DNA of 41,853 nt, taken from an uncultured Oscillospiraceae bacterium. Lineage in GTDB: Bacteria > Bacillota > Clostridia > Oscillospirales > Oscillospiraceae. Shown here piece after piece: positions 20,822 through 28,589 of this stretch. Under the pieces are notes generated by a model. That model made no database searches. It was not told the origin of the DNA and saw nothing but the letters and a program-made list of their open reading frames with translations. The position numbers and the translations under genes were made by a program. Within the stretch, counting starts at the first letter, position 1. The number at the start of each line of letters is the position of its first letter. Location of the stretch: the NCBI GenBank assembly GCA_934561515.1, contig CAKTGM010000015.1:1-41853 (forward strand), read 5' to 3'.

Positions 20822-22573
20822 TCAGCCGCTCAGCTCCCGTATCTCGGTCTGAATGAGCTTGCCCGCTGCCGCGGCGAGCTGATCCATGCGGCGGATACGG
20901 GCAAGGTCGCGGCCGTAGATGGCATTCGCGGCGGGAACGCTCGCGTTCTCGCCCATGAAGACGGCGGCGACGCGCACGCCCTTTTCGCGCAGCGCGCGTA
21001 CCTCCCCGGCGGTATCGTCGATGCCGGCCTGCCCGTCGTATTCCCGGCTGAGGGGGATCTTGCCGCTCGGCAGGATCTTGTGGCTGTCGTCCGGGCTTGC
21101 ATCGGTCAGCAGGATGAGCAGGTGCTTGTCCGCGGGCGCGGACTGCATCAGCTCCCCCGCCGCGCGCAAGGCAAGGCCGTCGCGGTTCCATCCGGCGGCA
21201 AAGTAGTCAAAAACCCGGCGCTCGCCGTTCTTGTCGCCGAAATCCTTCAAAATGCGCAGCACCGTGTAGCCGCGCAGACTGCAAAAGCTCGTCACGCGCA
21301 CAGGAATGCCGCAGGAGGCGAGGCTCTTTGCAAGGATGTAGCCCTGAATGGCGATCGTTTCCTGACAGTGCAGGCGCGAAGCCGAGCCGTCGAGCATCAC
21401 ATCGACCGTGAAGCCGGGGCGCGGCTCTTCGTCGCTGCGCAGGAATACGCGCCCGTCGCGCAGCACCGGCTCGCGCCAGACGCGCGTGCCGTCCAGGCGC
21501 CCCTGCCGGGCCGTCACGTCCGAGGGCTGCTGGTGGATGAGCATACAGTTTCGGATCTGCTCCGTCAGGCGCAGCAGCGCGTTCTCATAGAGCGCGTTGT
21601 CGCGCGAGAAGGCCGCGCGGTTGCGCTTGGCCTGCTCTGCCGCCTGTTCAAAGAGACGCTTCGTGTCGGCGCTCATGGGCTGGTCCGGCGCGTTCTCTCC
21701 CTTGGTGAACCACAGGTGGCAGCCGAGGTGGCTGCCGGTGCAGAGCTGCTGCTCGATGCGCGCAAGGCGCTGGGGCGAATAGATGCTGCGGCCGAAGCAG
21801 CGCTCGATATAGTCGCGGTCCTGCCCCTCTCGCTCGTTGGAGCGCAGGTGCGATCTCAGCGCGTTCGATGCGCGCACCATGCCGTTTTCGCCCGCCGCGG
21901 CAGAGCGGCCGATCGTCAGATCGTCCGTGCGGACGATCTCCGTCGGCAAAAGCTTTGTGAGCAGCGGCGCCCACCTGTCGCCAAAGTGCAGGCGGAATGG
22001 CTCTTTTTTGTGCACGCTTCCGTCGAATTGCAGATACTTTTCAAAGGCCGCGAGCACTGCGGCCTCTATCTCGTCCCCGCTCATCGCGCCATGGCAGGCA
22101 AGCGCCGCCGAAAGGCCCTTTTCCCACGGTGCGAGCAGCGGCGGTTTTTGTGAAAGCACCGCCTTCCATCGCGCGGACTGGAGCGCGTAGACGAGCTGAT
22201 TCTTGTCCATCCACTCCTGACGAGAGAGCTGGTATTCGGATGCAAAAAACTCCGCGGCGTGCGCGCGCCGCAGCTCTGCGAGCACGGGCCGGTCGGGGAG
22301 CTCCTTTTCATACACGGCGTTTTCGAGCGCCAGCCACGCAAGATCGTCAAAGGCCGCCTGCCGCACATCGCCCGTCCAGCGCGCAAAAAGGCGGCGCGGC
22401 ATCTCATCGCCGAGCCACTTGTGCACAAGGCCGATGACGCAGTTCATGTAAAAGTCCGGTTTGCCGTCCGCTTTGAGCGCCAGAAACTGCGGCTCAAAGG
22501 TATAGTCCCCGCACGCCGTCCATACGAGGTTGATCGCCCGCCGCTGCTGGGCGGAATAGCCTGCCGTTTCCAT
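20822..22573 (-). CDS. VWA-domain partner of a MoxR-type ATPase
   Basis: A 583-residue soluble protein with a long N-terminal helical part and a C-terminal von Willebrand A domain. The metal-ion site is intact: DGSAS at 395-399 and a later Asp at LTDASPDD (491). In MoxR/VWA systems such as NorQ-NorD, CbbQ-CbbO and CobS-CobT, the VWA protein docks the target enzyme by a divalent metal while the AAA+ ring remodels it or inserts a metal cofactor. The start at 22573 is one base after the moxR stop, so expression is coupled. The N-terminal region is not one I know. The target is unknown; the zinc alcohol dehydrogenase downstream is an obvious but unproven candidate. It is nearest to the NorD/CobT type by layout. 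Confidence 0.8.
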   Translation of the reverse strand: METAGYSAQQRRAINLVWTACGDYTFEPQFLALKADGKPDFYMNCVIGLVHKWLGDEMPRRLFARWTGDVRQAAFDDLAWLALENAVYEKELPDRPVLAELRRAHAAEFFASEYQLSRQEWMDKNQLVYALQSARWKAVLSQKPPLLAPWEKGLSAALACHGAMSGDEIEAAVLAAFEKYLQFDGSVHKKEPFRLHFGDRWAPLLTKLLPTEIVRTDDLTIGRSAAAGENGMVRASNALRSHLRSNEREGQDRDYIERCFGRSIYSPQRLARIEQQLCTGSHLGCHLWFTKGENAPDQPMSADTKRLFEQAAEQAKRNRAAFSRDNALYENALLRLTEQIRNCMLIHQQPSDVTARQGRLDGTRVWREPVLRDGRVFLRSDEEPRPGFTVDVMLDGSASRLHCQETIAIQGYILAKSLASCGIPVRVTSFCSLRGYTVLRILKDFGDKNGERRVFDYFAAGWNRDGLALRAAGELMQSAPADKHLLILLTDASPDDSHKILPSGKIPLSREYDGQAGIDDTAGEVRALREKGVRVAAVFMGENASVPAANAIYGRDLARIRRMDQLAAAAGKLIQTEIRELSG

Positions 22574-22574
22574 A

Positions 22575-23489
22575 TCAGTCCGTAAAGAGGCGGCTTCTGT
22601 CGAGCTTTGCGGGGATGCGCGCGGCGATCACGTCGCGGATGAGCCCCTGCTCGTAAGCGTCGAAGGCCTTGTTCGTAATGCCCATGTCGAGCGCCATGCC
22701 CGCGCTCACGCCGCGCCGGATCAGGCGCAGCGCGTCGAGAAGGCCGCGCAGATCCAGCGCCTTTTCCGATATCTCCGCGTTCTCGCACTTTTTTTGCAGG
22801 TCAAGGAAGAGCTGCACGAACTGCCCGCGGTATTTTTTCTCGAGCGCCGGGAACTCATCGCCGAGCAGCCGGGCAAGGCCGTCTTCGTCGATCGGCGGCA
22901 TCTGGATGACGACAAAGCGCGAGGTCAGCGCCTCGTTCAGCTCGCGCGTGCCCGCGTAGCCGTAGTTCATCGTGCCGATGAAGCGCGCGGCGGGGTCGAC
23001 CTCCACGCGCTCGTAGCCGGGCACGTCGATGGCACGGCGAAAGTCGAGCGTCGCGTGCAGCACGGCCAGCGCCTCGTTTTTCGCCATGTTGATCTCGTCG
23101 AGCACGCCGAAGCCGCCATTCTTCGCGCAGAGGTACACCGGCCCCGGACGGAAGCAGACCTCGCCGCCTTCAAAGGTGTCCATGCCGATGAGGCTCGCCG
23201 CGTCCATGTTGACATGGAACGACACATCCCACGCAGGGCGCGCGAAGGCCTGCGCGAGATTTTCTGCCAGCACGTTCTTGCCCGTCGCCTTGCTGCCTGC
23301 AAGCAGCAGGTTTTCTCCGCACAAAATGGCGGCGGCGGCCGCCTCCCACACGTCCTTCCCGTAATAATGATAGCGCGGCTGCGGCACACGGCCTTGCAGC
23401 TCCGGCGGCGCGGGATACTGCGCGCGGAAGGCCTGAATGCCGTCCAAAAGCTCGGCGCTGAGCCCCTCCTGCTTTAAAAAATCCAACAA
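22575..23489 (-). CDS. MoxR-type AAA+ ATPase
   Basis: A 304-residue AAA+ ATPase of the MoxR/NorQ/CobS kind, which as a hexamer remodels protein complexes with its VWA partner. The P-loop is GSKATGKN at 65-72, unusual because the usual Thr/Ser after Lys is Asn. The Walker B VLDEIN is at 129-134 and sensor-type residues occur in GTMNYGYAG. An ELNEALTSRF arginine-finger-like motif is also present. The reading frame has no ATG before residue 95, and the only usable start is TTG at 23489 (or the next codon, also TTG), after AAAAGAG. Start choice is therefore less certain than elsewhere. The VWA gene follows one base after its stop. It has its own promoter at 23541-23568. Confidence 0.85.
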   Translation of the reverse strand: MLDFLKQEGLSAELLDGIQAFRAQYPAPPELQGRVPQPRYHYYGKDVWEAAAAAILCGENLLLAGSKATGKNVLAENLAQAFARPAWDVSFHVNMDAASLIGMDTFEGGEVCFRPGPVYLCAKNGGFGVLDEINMAKNEALAVLHATLDFRRAIDVPGYERVEVDPAARFIGTMNYGYAGTRELNEALTSRFVVIQMPPIDEDGLARLLGDEFPALEKKYRGQFVQLFLDLQKKCENAEISEKALDLRGLLDALRLIRRGVSAGMALDMGITNKAFDAYEQGLIRDVIAARIPAKLDRSRLFTD

Positions 23490-23540
23490 TTTCGATCACT
23501 CTTTTCGCTTGCGTGCCTCGCACGCCCTTTTTTCGCCCTC

Positions 23541-23568
23541 ATCATAGCACGGGAAATCGAGTTTTCAA
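23541..23568 (-). promoter_or_regulatory. Promoter of the moxR-VWA operon
   Basis: On the minus strand TTGAAA (23568-23563) and TATGAT (23546-23541) with a 16-base spacer, about 50 bases before the TTG start. Confidence 0.65.
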
Positions 23569-23622
23569 GCCCTTTTTTGGAAATTTTTCGAGCGCTTGAC
23601 GCCGCAGTGTGTCTTTCCCTTT

Positions 23623-24810
23623 TTATGTCTCGTCCGCGAGATACTGCATCGCGCCGCAGGCGAGCAGCGCGCTGCCGCGCGGCAGGATATCCTCGTTGAA
23701 AACAACGCTCTCGTTGTGCATGGGCTTTCCGTAGCGCGCGTCCTCCTGCGCCGTGCCCGCGCCCAGCAGCAGATATGCGCACGGCAGCTCGTAGGTGTAG
23801 GAGGCAAAGTCCTCCGAGCCCATGCCGCCCTCGCTCAGTCGATAGACGTTTCTCTCGCCGAAGAGCGCCTCCGCGCACCGCGCCATCCGCTCGGTGAGCG
23901 CCGCGTCATTTTGAAGCGGCGGCGCGCTTGCAAGCTCTTCAACGACCGCGCCGCCGCGGAAGGCCTTCGCCGTCGCCTCCGCGATCTCTCCGATGCGGCG
24001 CAGGATCTGCGCCGTCACATCGCGGTCAAACGTGCGGATGGTTCCCTCCATCACCGCCTCCTGCGGGATGATGTTGGGTGCCTGCCCTGCGCTGAAGCGG
24101 CCAAAAGTCACGATGGCGGGCGTCTTCGCGTTCAGCTCGCGCGCCGTGATCTCCTGAAGGGCAAGGTAGATGTGCGCAGAGATGTTGATCGGGTCAACGC
24201 CCGTTTCCGGCATTGCCCCATGGCAGCCGACGCCGGAAACCGTGATGCGAAACAGCGTGCAGCCCGCCATGAACGTCCCCTTACCGCACAGCACAAGGCC
24301 CGACGGCGTGCCGGAATTCACGTGCAGCGCCAGCGCCGCGCCCGGCCTCGGCGCATCCAGAACGCCCGCTTTGAGCATGGCCTTCGCGCCTGTGAAGCCC
24401 TCCTCGTCCGGCTGGAAGACGAGCTTCACCGTACCGTTCAGCTCCGATCGGTGCGCGCGCAGCAGCTCCGCCGCGCCCAGCAGCATGGCCGCGTGCATAT
24501 CGTGCCCGCAGGCGTGCATATTTCCGTTTTCCGAGCGAAAGGCAAGCTCGGTCTTTTCTTTCACCCTGAGCGCATCCATGTCCGCGCGCAGCAGCACGCA
24601 GCGCCCCGTGTCTCTTCCCGTGATCTCCGCGACCACGCCGCCGCCAAGCTCGCGCGGCGCATAGCCCATCTCGCGCAGGCGCTGCGAGACAAATCGCACC
24701 GTCTGCGGCAGTTCCGCTCCCACCTCCGGCGCGCGGTGCATCGTCCGCCGGTCAGAGAGGATCGCCTCCCTGTGCGCCATGCTCTCTTGCAGTAATTTCG
24801 TTGCATCCAT
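23623..24810 (-). CDS. M20D amidohydrolase (N-acyl amino acid/peptide deacylase)
   Basis: A 395-residue metal-dependent amidohydrolase of the M20D/IAA-amino-acid hydrolase group. Metal and catalytic residues appear in order: ADMDAL, ACGHDMH (Cys101, His103), PDEEG (Glu136, Glu137), LHV (His163), and a final histidine in KPMHNES. The cysteine in ACGHD is typical of the amidohydrolase (not aminopeptidase) branch. Such enzymes release amino acids from N-acyl or indole conjugates, or act on p-aminobenzoyl-glutamate; the exact substrate is unclear. The ATG at 24810 follows AAGGAA. It lies 18 bases after the NhaC-type gene, suggesting the transporter brings in or exports a metabolite tied to this reaction. 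Confidence 0.92.
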   Translation of the reverse strand: MDATKLLQESMAHREAILSDRRTMHRAPEVGAELPQTVRFVSQRLREMGYAPRELGGGVVAEITGRDTGRCVLLRADMDALRVKEKTELAFRSENGNMHACGHDMHAAMLLGAAELLRAHRSELNGTVKLVFQPDEEGFTGAKAMLKAGVLDAPRPGAALALHVNSGTPSGLVLCGKGTFMAGCTLFRITVSGVGCHGAMPETGVDPINISAHIYLALQEITARELNAKTPAIVTFGRFSAGQAPNIIPQEAVMEGTIRTFDRDVTAQILRRIGEIAEATAKAFRGGAVVEELASAPPLQNDAALTERMARCAEALFGERNVYRLSEGGMGSEDFASYTYELPCAYLLLGAGTAQEDARYGKPMHNESVVFNEDILPRGSALLACGAMQYLADET

Positions 24811-24828
24811 GGTAACATTCCTTCTTTC

Positions 24829-26142
24829 CTATCGCTGTGCGGCCTGTTTCTTTTCCCTTCTCCGTGCCATCGCGTGCCGCACAAGCTCGCAAAGCGGCAG
24901 GAGATACAGATAGCACGCCAGCGCAATGCTCGCCGTCGGCGCGCCGACGGTCGAAAGCGGCGTTGCCCCCGCGATCGACCACGGGATGAGCGGCGCGACG
25001 AGCACGGCGCTGTTTTCAAGGTTGATGGCAAACGCCTCGCCGTCCTTTTGTGACGGCGCGCAGAGCTGATGCGTCAGGATGATCGTCAGCGTCTGGTTGC
25101 AGGCGACAAGCCCCGCGAGCAGCGCCGTCAAAAGCATCGAGGCATAGGGCGAGGTGCGCTCGCTGAGCGCCGTGATGCGCTCGCAAAGGCGGTCGAGCAG
25201 TCCTGTTTCGCGGAAGATGCCGGAATAGGCCGACGAGATCATCACGATCAGCGACACGCGCAGCATCGAGAGGATTCCTCCGCCGTTGAGCATCGCGCCC
25301 ACCGCCGCGTCCGACGCCGTGTAACCGAAGAGCGCCGTTCTAAGGAGCGCCGGTGCGTCCATGCGCCGCAGGAATACGCACAGCAGCACGGAAGCGAGGA
25401 TGCTCGCCGCCATCGCCCGCTTGACCTTCACGCGGAAAATTGACAGCAGCAGAATGAGCACCGCCGGCAGGCACATAATAGGAAGGAGCGTCATCTCCCG
25501 GCCGTAGACCGGCCACAGGTCGGCCCTTGCGCCGCCATCGCCGCACGAAAGGCCCAGCGCAAGGTAAACAGCGCAGCTCAAAAGGAAGGGAGCGAGCCCC
25601 GTTTTGACCATGCGGCGGATGTTGTCGTAGATGTCCGTCGCCGTCAGCTCGCTCACAAGCAGCGCGCTCGTTGAAACCGGCGAGCAGCGGTCGCCGAAGT
25701 AGACGCCCGAGAGCATCGCCCCGCCCAGCAGCAGTGGGTCCATCCCCATCGACACGCCAACGCTCACGCAGATGGTGCCCATCGTCGCCGCTGTGCCGAA
25801 GGCCGTGCCCGTCAGCACGGACACGCCGCAGTTTAAAAGGAAGGTCATCAGCAGCAGTATTTTCGGCCGGATGAGATCCACCGCGCAGCAGATGATAAGC
25901 GGCAGCGCGCCGCAGGCGCGCCAGAAGGCCGTGAGCACGCCGATGAGCTGGAAGACGAGCAGCACGCTTCCCGACGTTTTCACGCCCGCGCCGATCATCT
26001 TCCCCAGCGCCCGCCACGAATAACCCTGCCTTTTGCCATAGAAAGCGAAGATCGCCAGCCCCGCCATGAGCGCGTAGAGGATGTTCCCTCCCAGCACAAG
26101 GCAAACGAGCAGCGATGCGCAGAATGCTCCGATCGTGATCAT
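24829..26142 (-). CDS. NhaC-family Na+/H+ antiporter-type transporter
   Basis: A 437-residue membrane protein with about 11-12 helices of the NhaC family. The conserved VLTGTAFGTAATMGTI and GDRCSPVSTSALL regions and the C-terminal NLENSAVLVAPLIPWSIAG are clear. Members exchange Na+ for protons, and some move malate/lactate or small organic molecules. The pairing with an M20D amidohydrolase, which I recall as recurrent in Firmicutes, favours transport of a peptide or acyl amino acid product, which is inference. The ATG at 26142 follows GGAGG. On the minus strand a TATAAT (26176-26171) lies upstream, but its -35 box is poor. It is divergent from the Na/Pi cotransporter gene. Confidence 0.85.
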   Translation of the reverse strand: MITIGAFCASLLVCLVLGGNILYALMAGLAIFAFYGKRQGYSWRALGKMIGAGVKTSGSVLLVFQLIGVLTAFWRACGALPLIICCAVDLIRPKILLLMTFLLNCGVSVLTGTAFGTAATMGTICVSVGVSMGMDPLLLGGAMLSGVYFGDRCSPVSTSALLVSELTATDIYDNIRRMVKTGLAPFLLSCAVYLALGLSCGDGGARADLWPVYGREMTLLPIMCLPAVLILLLSIFRVKVKRAMAASILASVLLCVFLRRMDAPALLRTALFGYTASDAAVGAMLNGGGILSMLRVSLIVMISSAYSGIFRETGLLDRLCERITALSERTSPYASMLLTALLAGLVACNQTLTIILTHQLCAPSQKDGEAFAINLENSAVLVAPLIPWSIAGATPLSTVGAPTASIALACYLYLLPLCELVRHAMARRREKKQAAQR

Positions 26143-26233
26143 ATCCGCTCTCCCCTCCGTTCTTTGCCGTATTATACCACGCCGCCCCCTTTCTGAAAAG
26201 CGTCAAGCGCAGGATGTGCTTTTTCGGCGCGAT

Positions 26234-26250
26234 TTTACATGGATTTTACA
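26234..26250 (+). promoter_or_regulatory. Pho-box-like direct repeat
   Basis: ATTTTACA occurs twice. The TTTACA cores (26234-26239 and 26245-26250) are separated by exactly 5 bases, an 11-base period as in Firmicute PhoP binding sites (TTnACA-N5 repeats). It is 17 bases upstream of the -35 box of the Na/Pi cotransporter gene. Only two copies are seen, against four commonly described. Confidence 0.6.
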
Positions 26251-26267
26251 ATTCTCCTCTTGTGGAT

Positions 26268-26295
26268 TTGACAAACAGGACTTATTCTTTATTAT
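26268..26295 (+). promoter_or_regulatory. Promoter of the Na/Pi cotransporter gene
   Basis: TTGACA (26268-26273) and TATTAT (26290-26295) with a 16-base spacer; the leader is about 30 bases and contains AAAGGA. Confidence 0.8.
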
Positions 26296-26331
26296 GGTCA
26301 AGAATGAATGTGAAAAAGGAAAAGAAAAGAT

Positions 26332-28101
26332 ATGGATATCTTCAATGTACTGACGATGATCGGCGGGCTTTCGCTCTTTCTCTTCGGCATGAACCTCATG
26401 GGTCAGGCGCTCGAGCGCCGTGCGGGCGATAAGCTCCGCTCCCTGCTCGACCGGATGACGAGCGGCGTATTTGCAGGCTTCCTCACGGGCCTTTGCATCA
26501 CCGCCATCATCCAGAGCTCCTCCGCCACCACCGTTATGGTGGTCGGCTTCGTTAACTCCGGCCTCATGACGCTGCGCCAGGCGATCAACGTCATCATGGG
26601 CGCGAACGTCGGCACGACGGTCACGGCATGGCTTTTGAGTCTCAGCGGCATCGACTCGGGCAACCTCTGGGTGCAGCTTTTAAAGCCCAGCTCCTTCACG
26701 CCCGTCCTTGCCCTCATCGGCATCATCAACTATATGTTCTGCCGCAGCAGCAAGAAGAAGGACACCGGCATGATCCTGCTCGGCTTTGCAACGCTCATGT
26801 TCGGCATGGAGACGATGAGCGGCGCGGTCGCGGGTCTCAAGGATGTGCCCGCCTTTACAAATCTTTTCATTGCCTTTAAAAACCCCGTCCTCGGCGTGCT
26901 CGCCGGCGCGATCCTCACCGCCGTCATCCAGTCGAGCTCGGCGTCCGTCGGTATTTTGCAGGCGCTCGCCGTCACCGGCTCTGTGAGCTACGCCGCGGCC
27001 ATCCCCATCATCATGGGCCAGAACATCGGCACCACCGTCACGGCCATGATCTCCTCGATCGGCACGAACAAGAACGCCAAGCGCGCCGCCGTTGTGCATC
27101 TTCTCTTCAATGTCATCGGCGTTGTGGTGCTGCTCACGCTCTTTTGCATCGTGCGCGCGGCGCTCGCCCCCGCGCTTTTGAATGAATCCGCCACGATGTA
27201 CGGCATCGCCGTCGCGCACTCGGCGTTCAACCTCCTCTGCACGGCGATCCTCCTGCCCGCGGGCAGCCTTCTTGAAAAGCTTGCCTGCCGCATCGTGCCC
27301 GATGATGCGCGCGTTGAGGTCGTCACCGAGCTTGACGAGCGCCTGCTGCCCACGCCCTCGCTTGCCCTGCGCCAGAGCCGCGCCGTCGCCTGCGAGATGG
27401 CCGAGTGCTCCGTGCGCGCGCTGAACAACGCCCTCACTGCGCTCAGCGCCAACACGCCGGAGCTCGCCCAGAGCATCCGCGACGACGAGGAGCGCTGCGA
27501 CCACTATGAGGACATCCTCGGCACCTATCTTGTCAAGCTCAGTTCCCAGAAGCTGGGCCGCGCCGAGAGCGAGGAATCGACCGAGCTTTTGAAGACCATC
27601 GGCGACTTTGAACGCATCTCCGACCACGCTGTCAACATCCTCTCCTCCGCCGAGGAGATGACGCGCAAGGGCCTCACCTTCTCCGCCAGCGCGAAAAATG
27701 AGCTCATCACCGTCACCTCCGCCATCCGCGAGATCCTCTCGCTCGCGCTCAAGGCCTTTGAGCGCCGCGACACCGGCATCGCCTCGCAGGTAGAGCCTCT
27801 CGAGCAGGTCATCGACACGCTCAAAGAGCAGATGCGCACGCGCCACATCCTGAGAATGCAGCAGGGCCAGTGCAGCATCGAGGCAGGCTTCGTCCTCTCT
27901 GATCTTCTCACGGACCTGGAGCGCACCTCCGACCACTGCTCCAACATCGCCGGCTGCATCATTGACGCGAGCCGCCACAACCTCAACCTGCACGAGACGC
28001 TGCGCGAGGCCAAGGCCGCGGACAGCGGCTTCCAGAGCACCTTCCACTCCTATGCGGAAAAGTATCAGCTCCCCCTCCCCCCCGCCGAACAGACGCTGTG
28101 A
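26332..28101 (+). CDS. Na+/phosphate cotransporter with PhoU-like C-terminus
   Basis: A 589-residue NptA/PNaS-family protein. The inverted repeat of the transporter core is evident: QSSSATT at 61-67 and QSSSAS at 200-205, each followed by a glycine motif (GANVGTT at 90-96, GQNIGTT at 229-235). Eight or so membrane helices are followed by a cytosolic PhoU-type helical domain from about residue 350 (ECSVRALNNALTAL, DFERISDHAVNIL, DLERTSDHCSNIAG). It should take up phosphate with sodium, the PhoU part probably sensing or gating. The ATG at 26332 follows AAAGGA. A Pho-box-like repeat and a consensus promoter upstream suggest induction at low phosphate. It is transcribed alone; a new promoter follows directly. 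Confidence 0.95.
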   Translation: MDIFNVLTMIGGLSLFLFGMNLMGQALERRAGDKLRSLLDRMTSGVFAGFLTGLCITAIIQSSSATTVMVVGFVNSGLMTLRQAINVIMGANVGTTVTAWLLSLSGIDSGNLWVQLLKPSSFTPVLALIGIINYMFCRSSKKKDTGMILLGFATLMFGMETMSGAVAGLKDVPAFTNLFIAFKNPVLGVLAGAILTAVIQSSSASVGILQALAVTGSVSYAAAIPIIMGQNIGTTVTAMISSIGTNKNAKRAAVVHLLFNVIGVVVLLTLFCIVRAALAPALLNESATMYGIAVAHSAFNLLCTAILLPAGSLLEKLACRIVPDDARVEVVTELDERLLPTPSLALRQSRAVACEMAECSVRALNNALTALSANTPELAQSIRDDEERCDHYEDILGTYLVKLSSQKLGRAESEESTELLKTIGDFERISDHAVNILSSAEEMTRKGLTFSASAKNELITVTSAIREILSLALKAFERRDTGIASQVEPLEQVIDTLKEQMRTRHILRMQQGQCSIEAGFVLSDLLTDLERTSDHCSNIAGCIIDASRHNLNLHETLREAKAADSGFQSTFHSYAEKYQLPLPPAEQTL

Positions 28102-28108
28102 TTTTTTC

Positions 28109-28137
28109 TTGTCAAGGCTCACATTCTCTGCTATACT
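28109..28137 (+). promoter_or_regulatory. Promoter of the Lar-like gene
   Basis: TTGTCA (28109-28114) and TATACT (28132-28137) with a 17-base spacer, about 60 bases before the start codon. Confidence 0.75.
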
Positions 28138-28193
28138 ATGTAGCCGAAATGTACGTGCGGCGGCAGCGCCGGACGAAGAAAGGAAGATCAACT

Positions 28194-28418
28194 ATGGACG
28201 CCATTTATGAGATCGATCTGCAGGACTGCCCCTATTGCCGCGGCACCGGCACGGTCGAGGATGAGCAGGGCTGGTGCGTTTATGTCACCTGCCTCGACTG
28301 CGGCGCGCAGACCGCACACGCGAGCTACGAAACGCCCGAGGAGCGTTTGGCCGCCGCGCAGCAGGTCGCGCACCTGTGGAACATCGGCAAGGTCCTCAAC
28401 CCGGGCGTGGGCGACTGA
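28194..28418 (+). CDS. Lar-like zinc-ribbon protein
   Basis: A 74-residue protein with two knuckles CPYC (Cys12, Cys15) and CLDC (Cys33, Cys36) followed by GAQTAHASYETPEERLAA...LWN. That layout, Cys pairs about 20 residues apart then an acidic stretch and a terminal WN, matches Lar-family restriction alleviation proteins. Lar was described as modulating type I restriction. Most chromosomal or phage relatives have unknown roles. The ATG at 28194 follows AAAGGA; the open frame extends upstream over its own promoter and was not used. No restriction-modification gene is in the window, so the original Lar function is not supported by context. It has its own promoter and terminator. Confidence 0.65.
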   Translation: MDAIYEIDLQDCPYCRGTGTVEDEQGWCVYVTCLDCGAQTAHASYETPEERLAAAQQVAHLWNIGKVLNPGVGD

Positions 28419-28440
28419 GCCTGCCGGATATGCAAAAAAA

Positions 28441-28470
28441 GGACGGAAAGCGCTGCTTTCCGTCCTTTTT
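28441..28470 (+). terminator. Terminator of the Lar-like gene
   Basis: GGACGGAAAGC, loop GCT, GCTTTCCGTCC, then TTTTT (28441-28470); a matching A run precedes the stem. Confidence 0.9.
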
Positions 28471-28511
28471 GCCGCTCAACCGCCGTTTGAGCGTGCGAAA
28501 CTCCCTCTCCA

Positions 28512-28540
28512 TTGCGCATTTCCCCGCAATAAGCTATACT
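28512..28540 (+). promoter_or_regulatory. Promoter of the HTH-TPR regulator gene
   Basis: TTGCGC (28512-28517) and TATACT (28535-28540) with a 17-base spacer, 50 bases before the start codon. Confidence 0.65.
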
Positions 28541-28589
28541 GAGCACATCAAGGACGTCCTCACTTTACAGGAAACGGAGTTTTGCCTTT

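Noticed and set aside
26171..26215. Full sigma-A promoter for the NhaC-type gene
   Set aside because: TATAAT is present on the minus strand but the TTGACG upstream is 24 bases away, too far; only the -10 is convincing.
26680..28191. Long open frame opposite the Na/Pi cotransporter gene
   Set aside because: Arg/Ala/Asp-rich nonsense in the mirror of a clear transporter, with no start signals.
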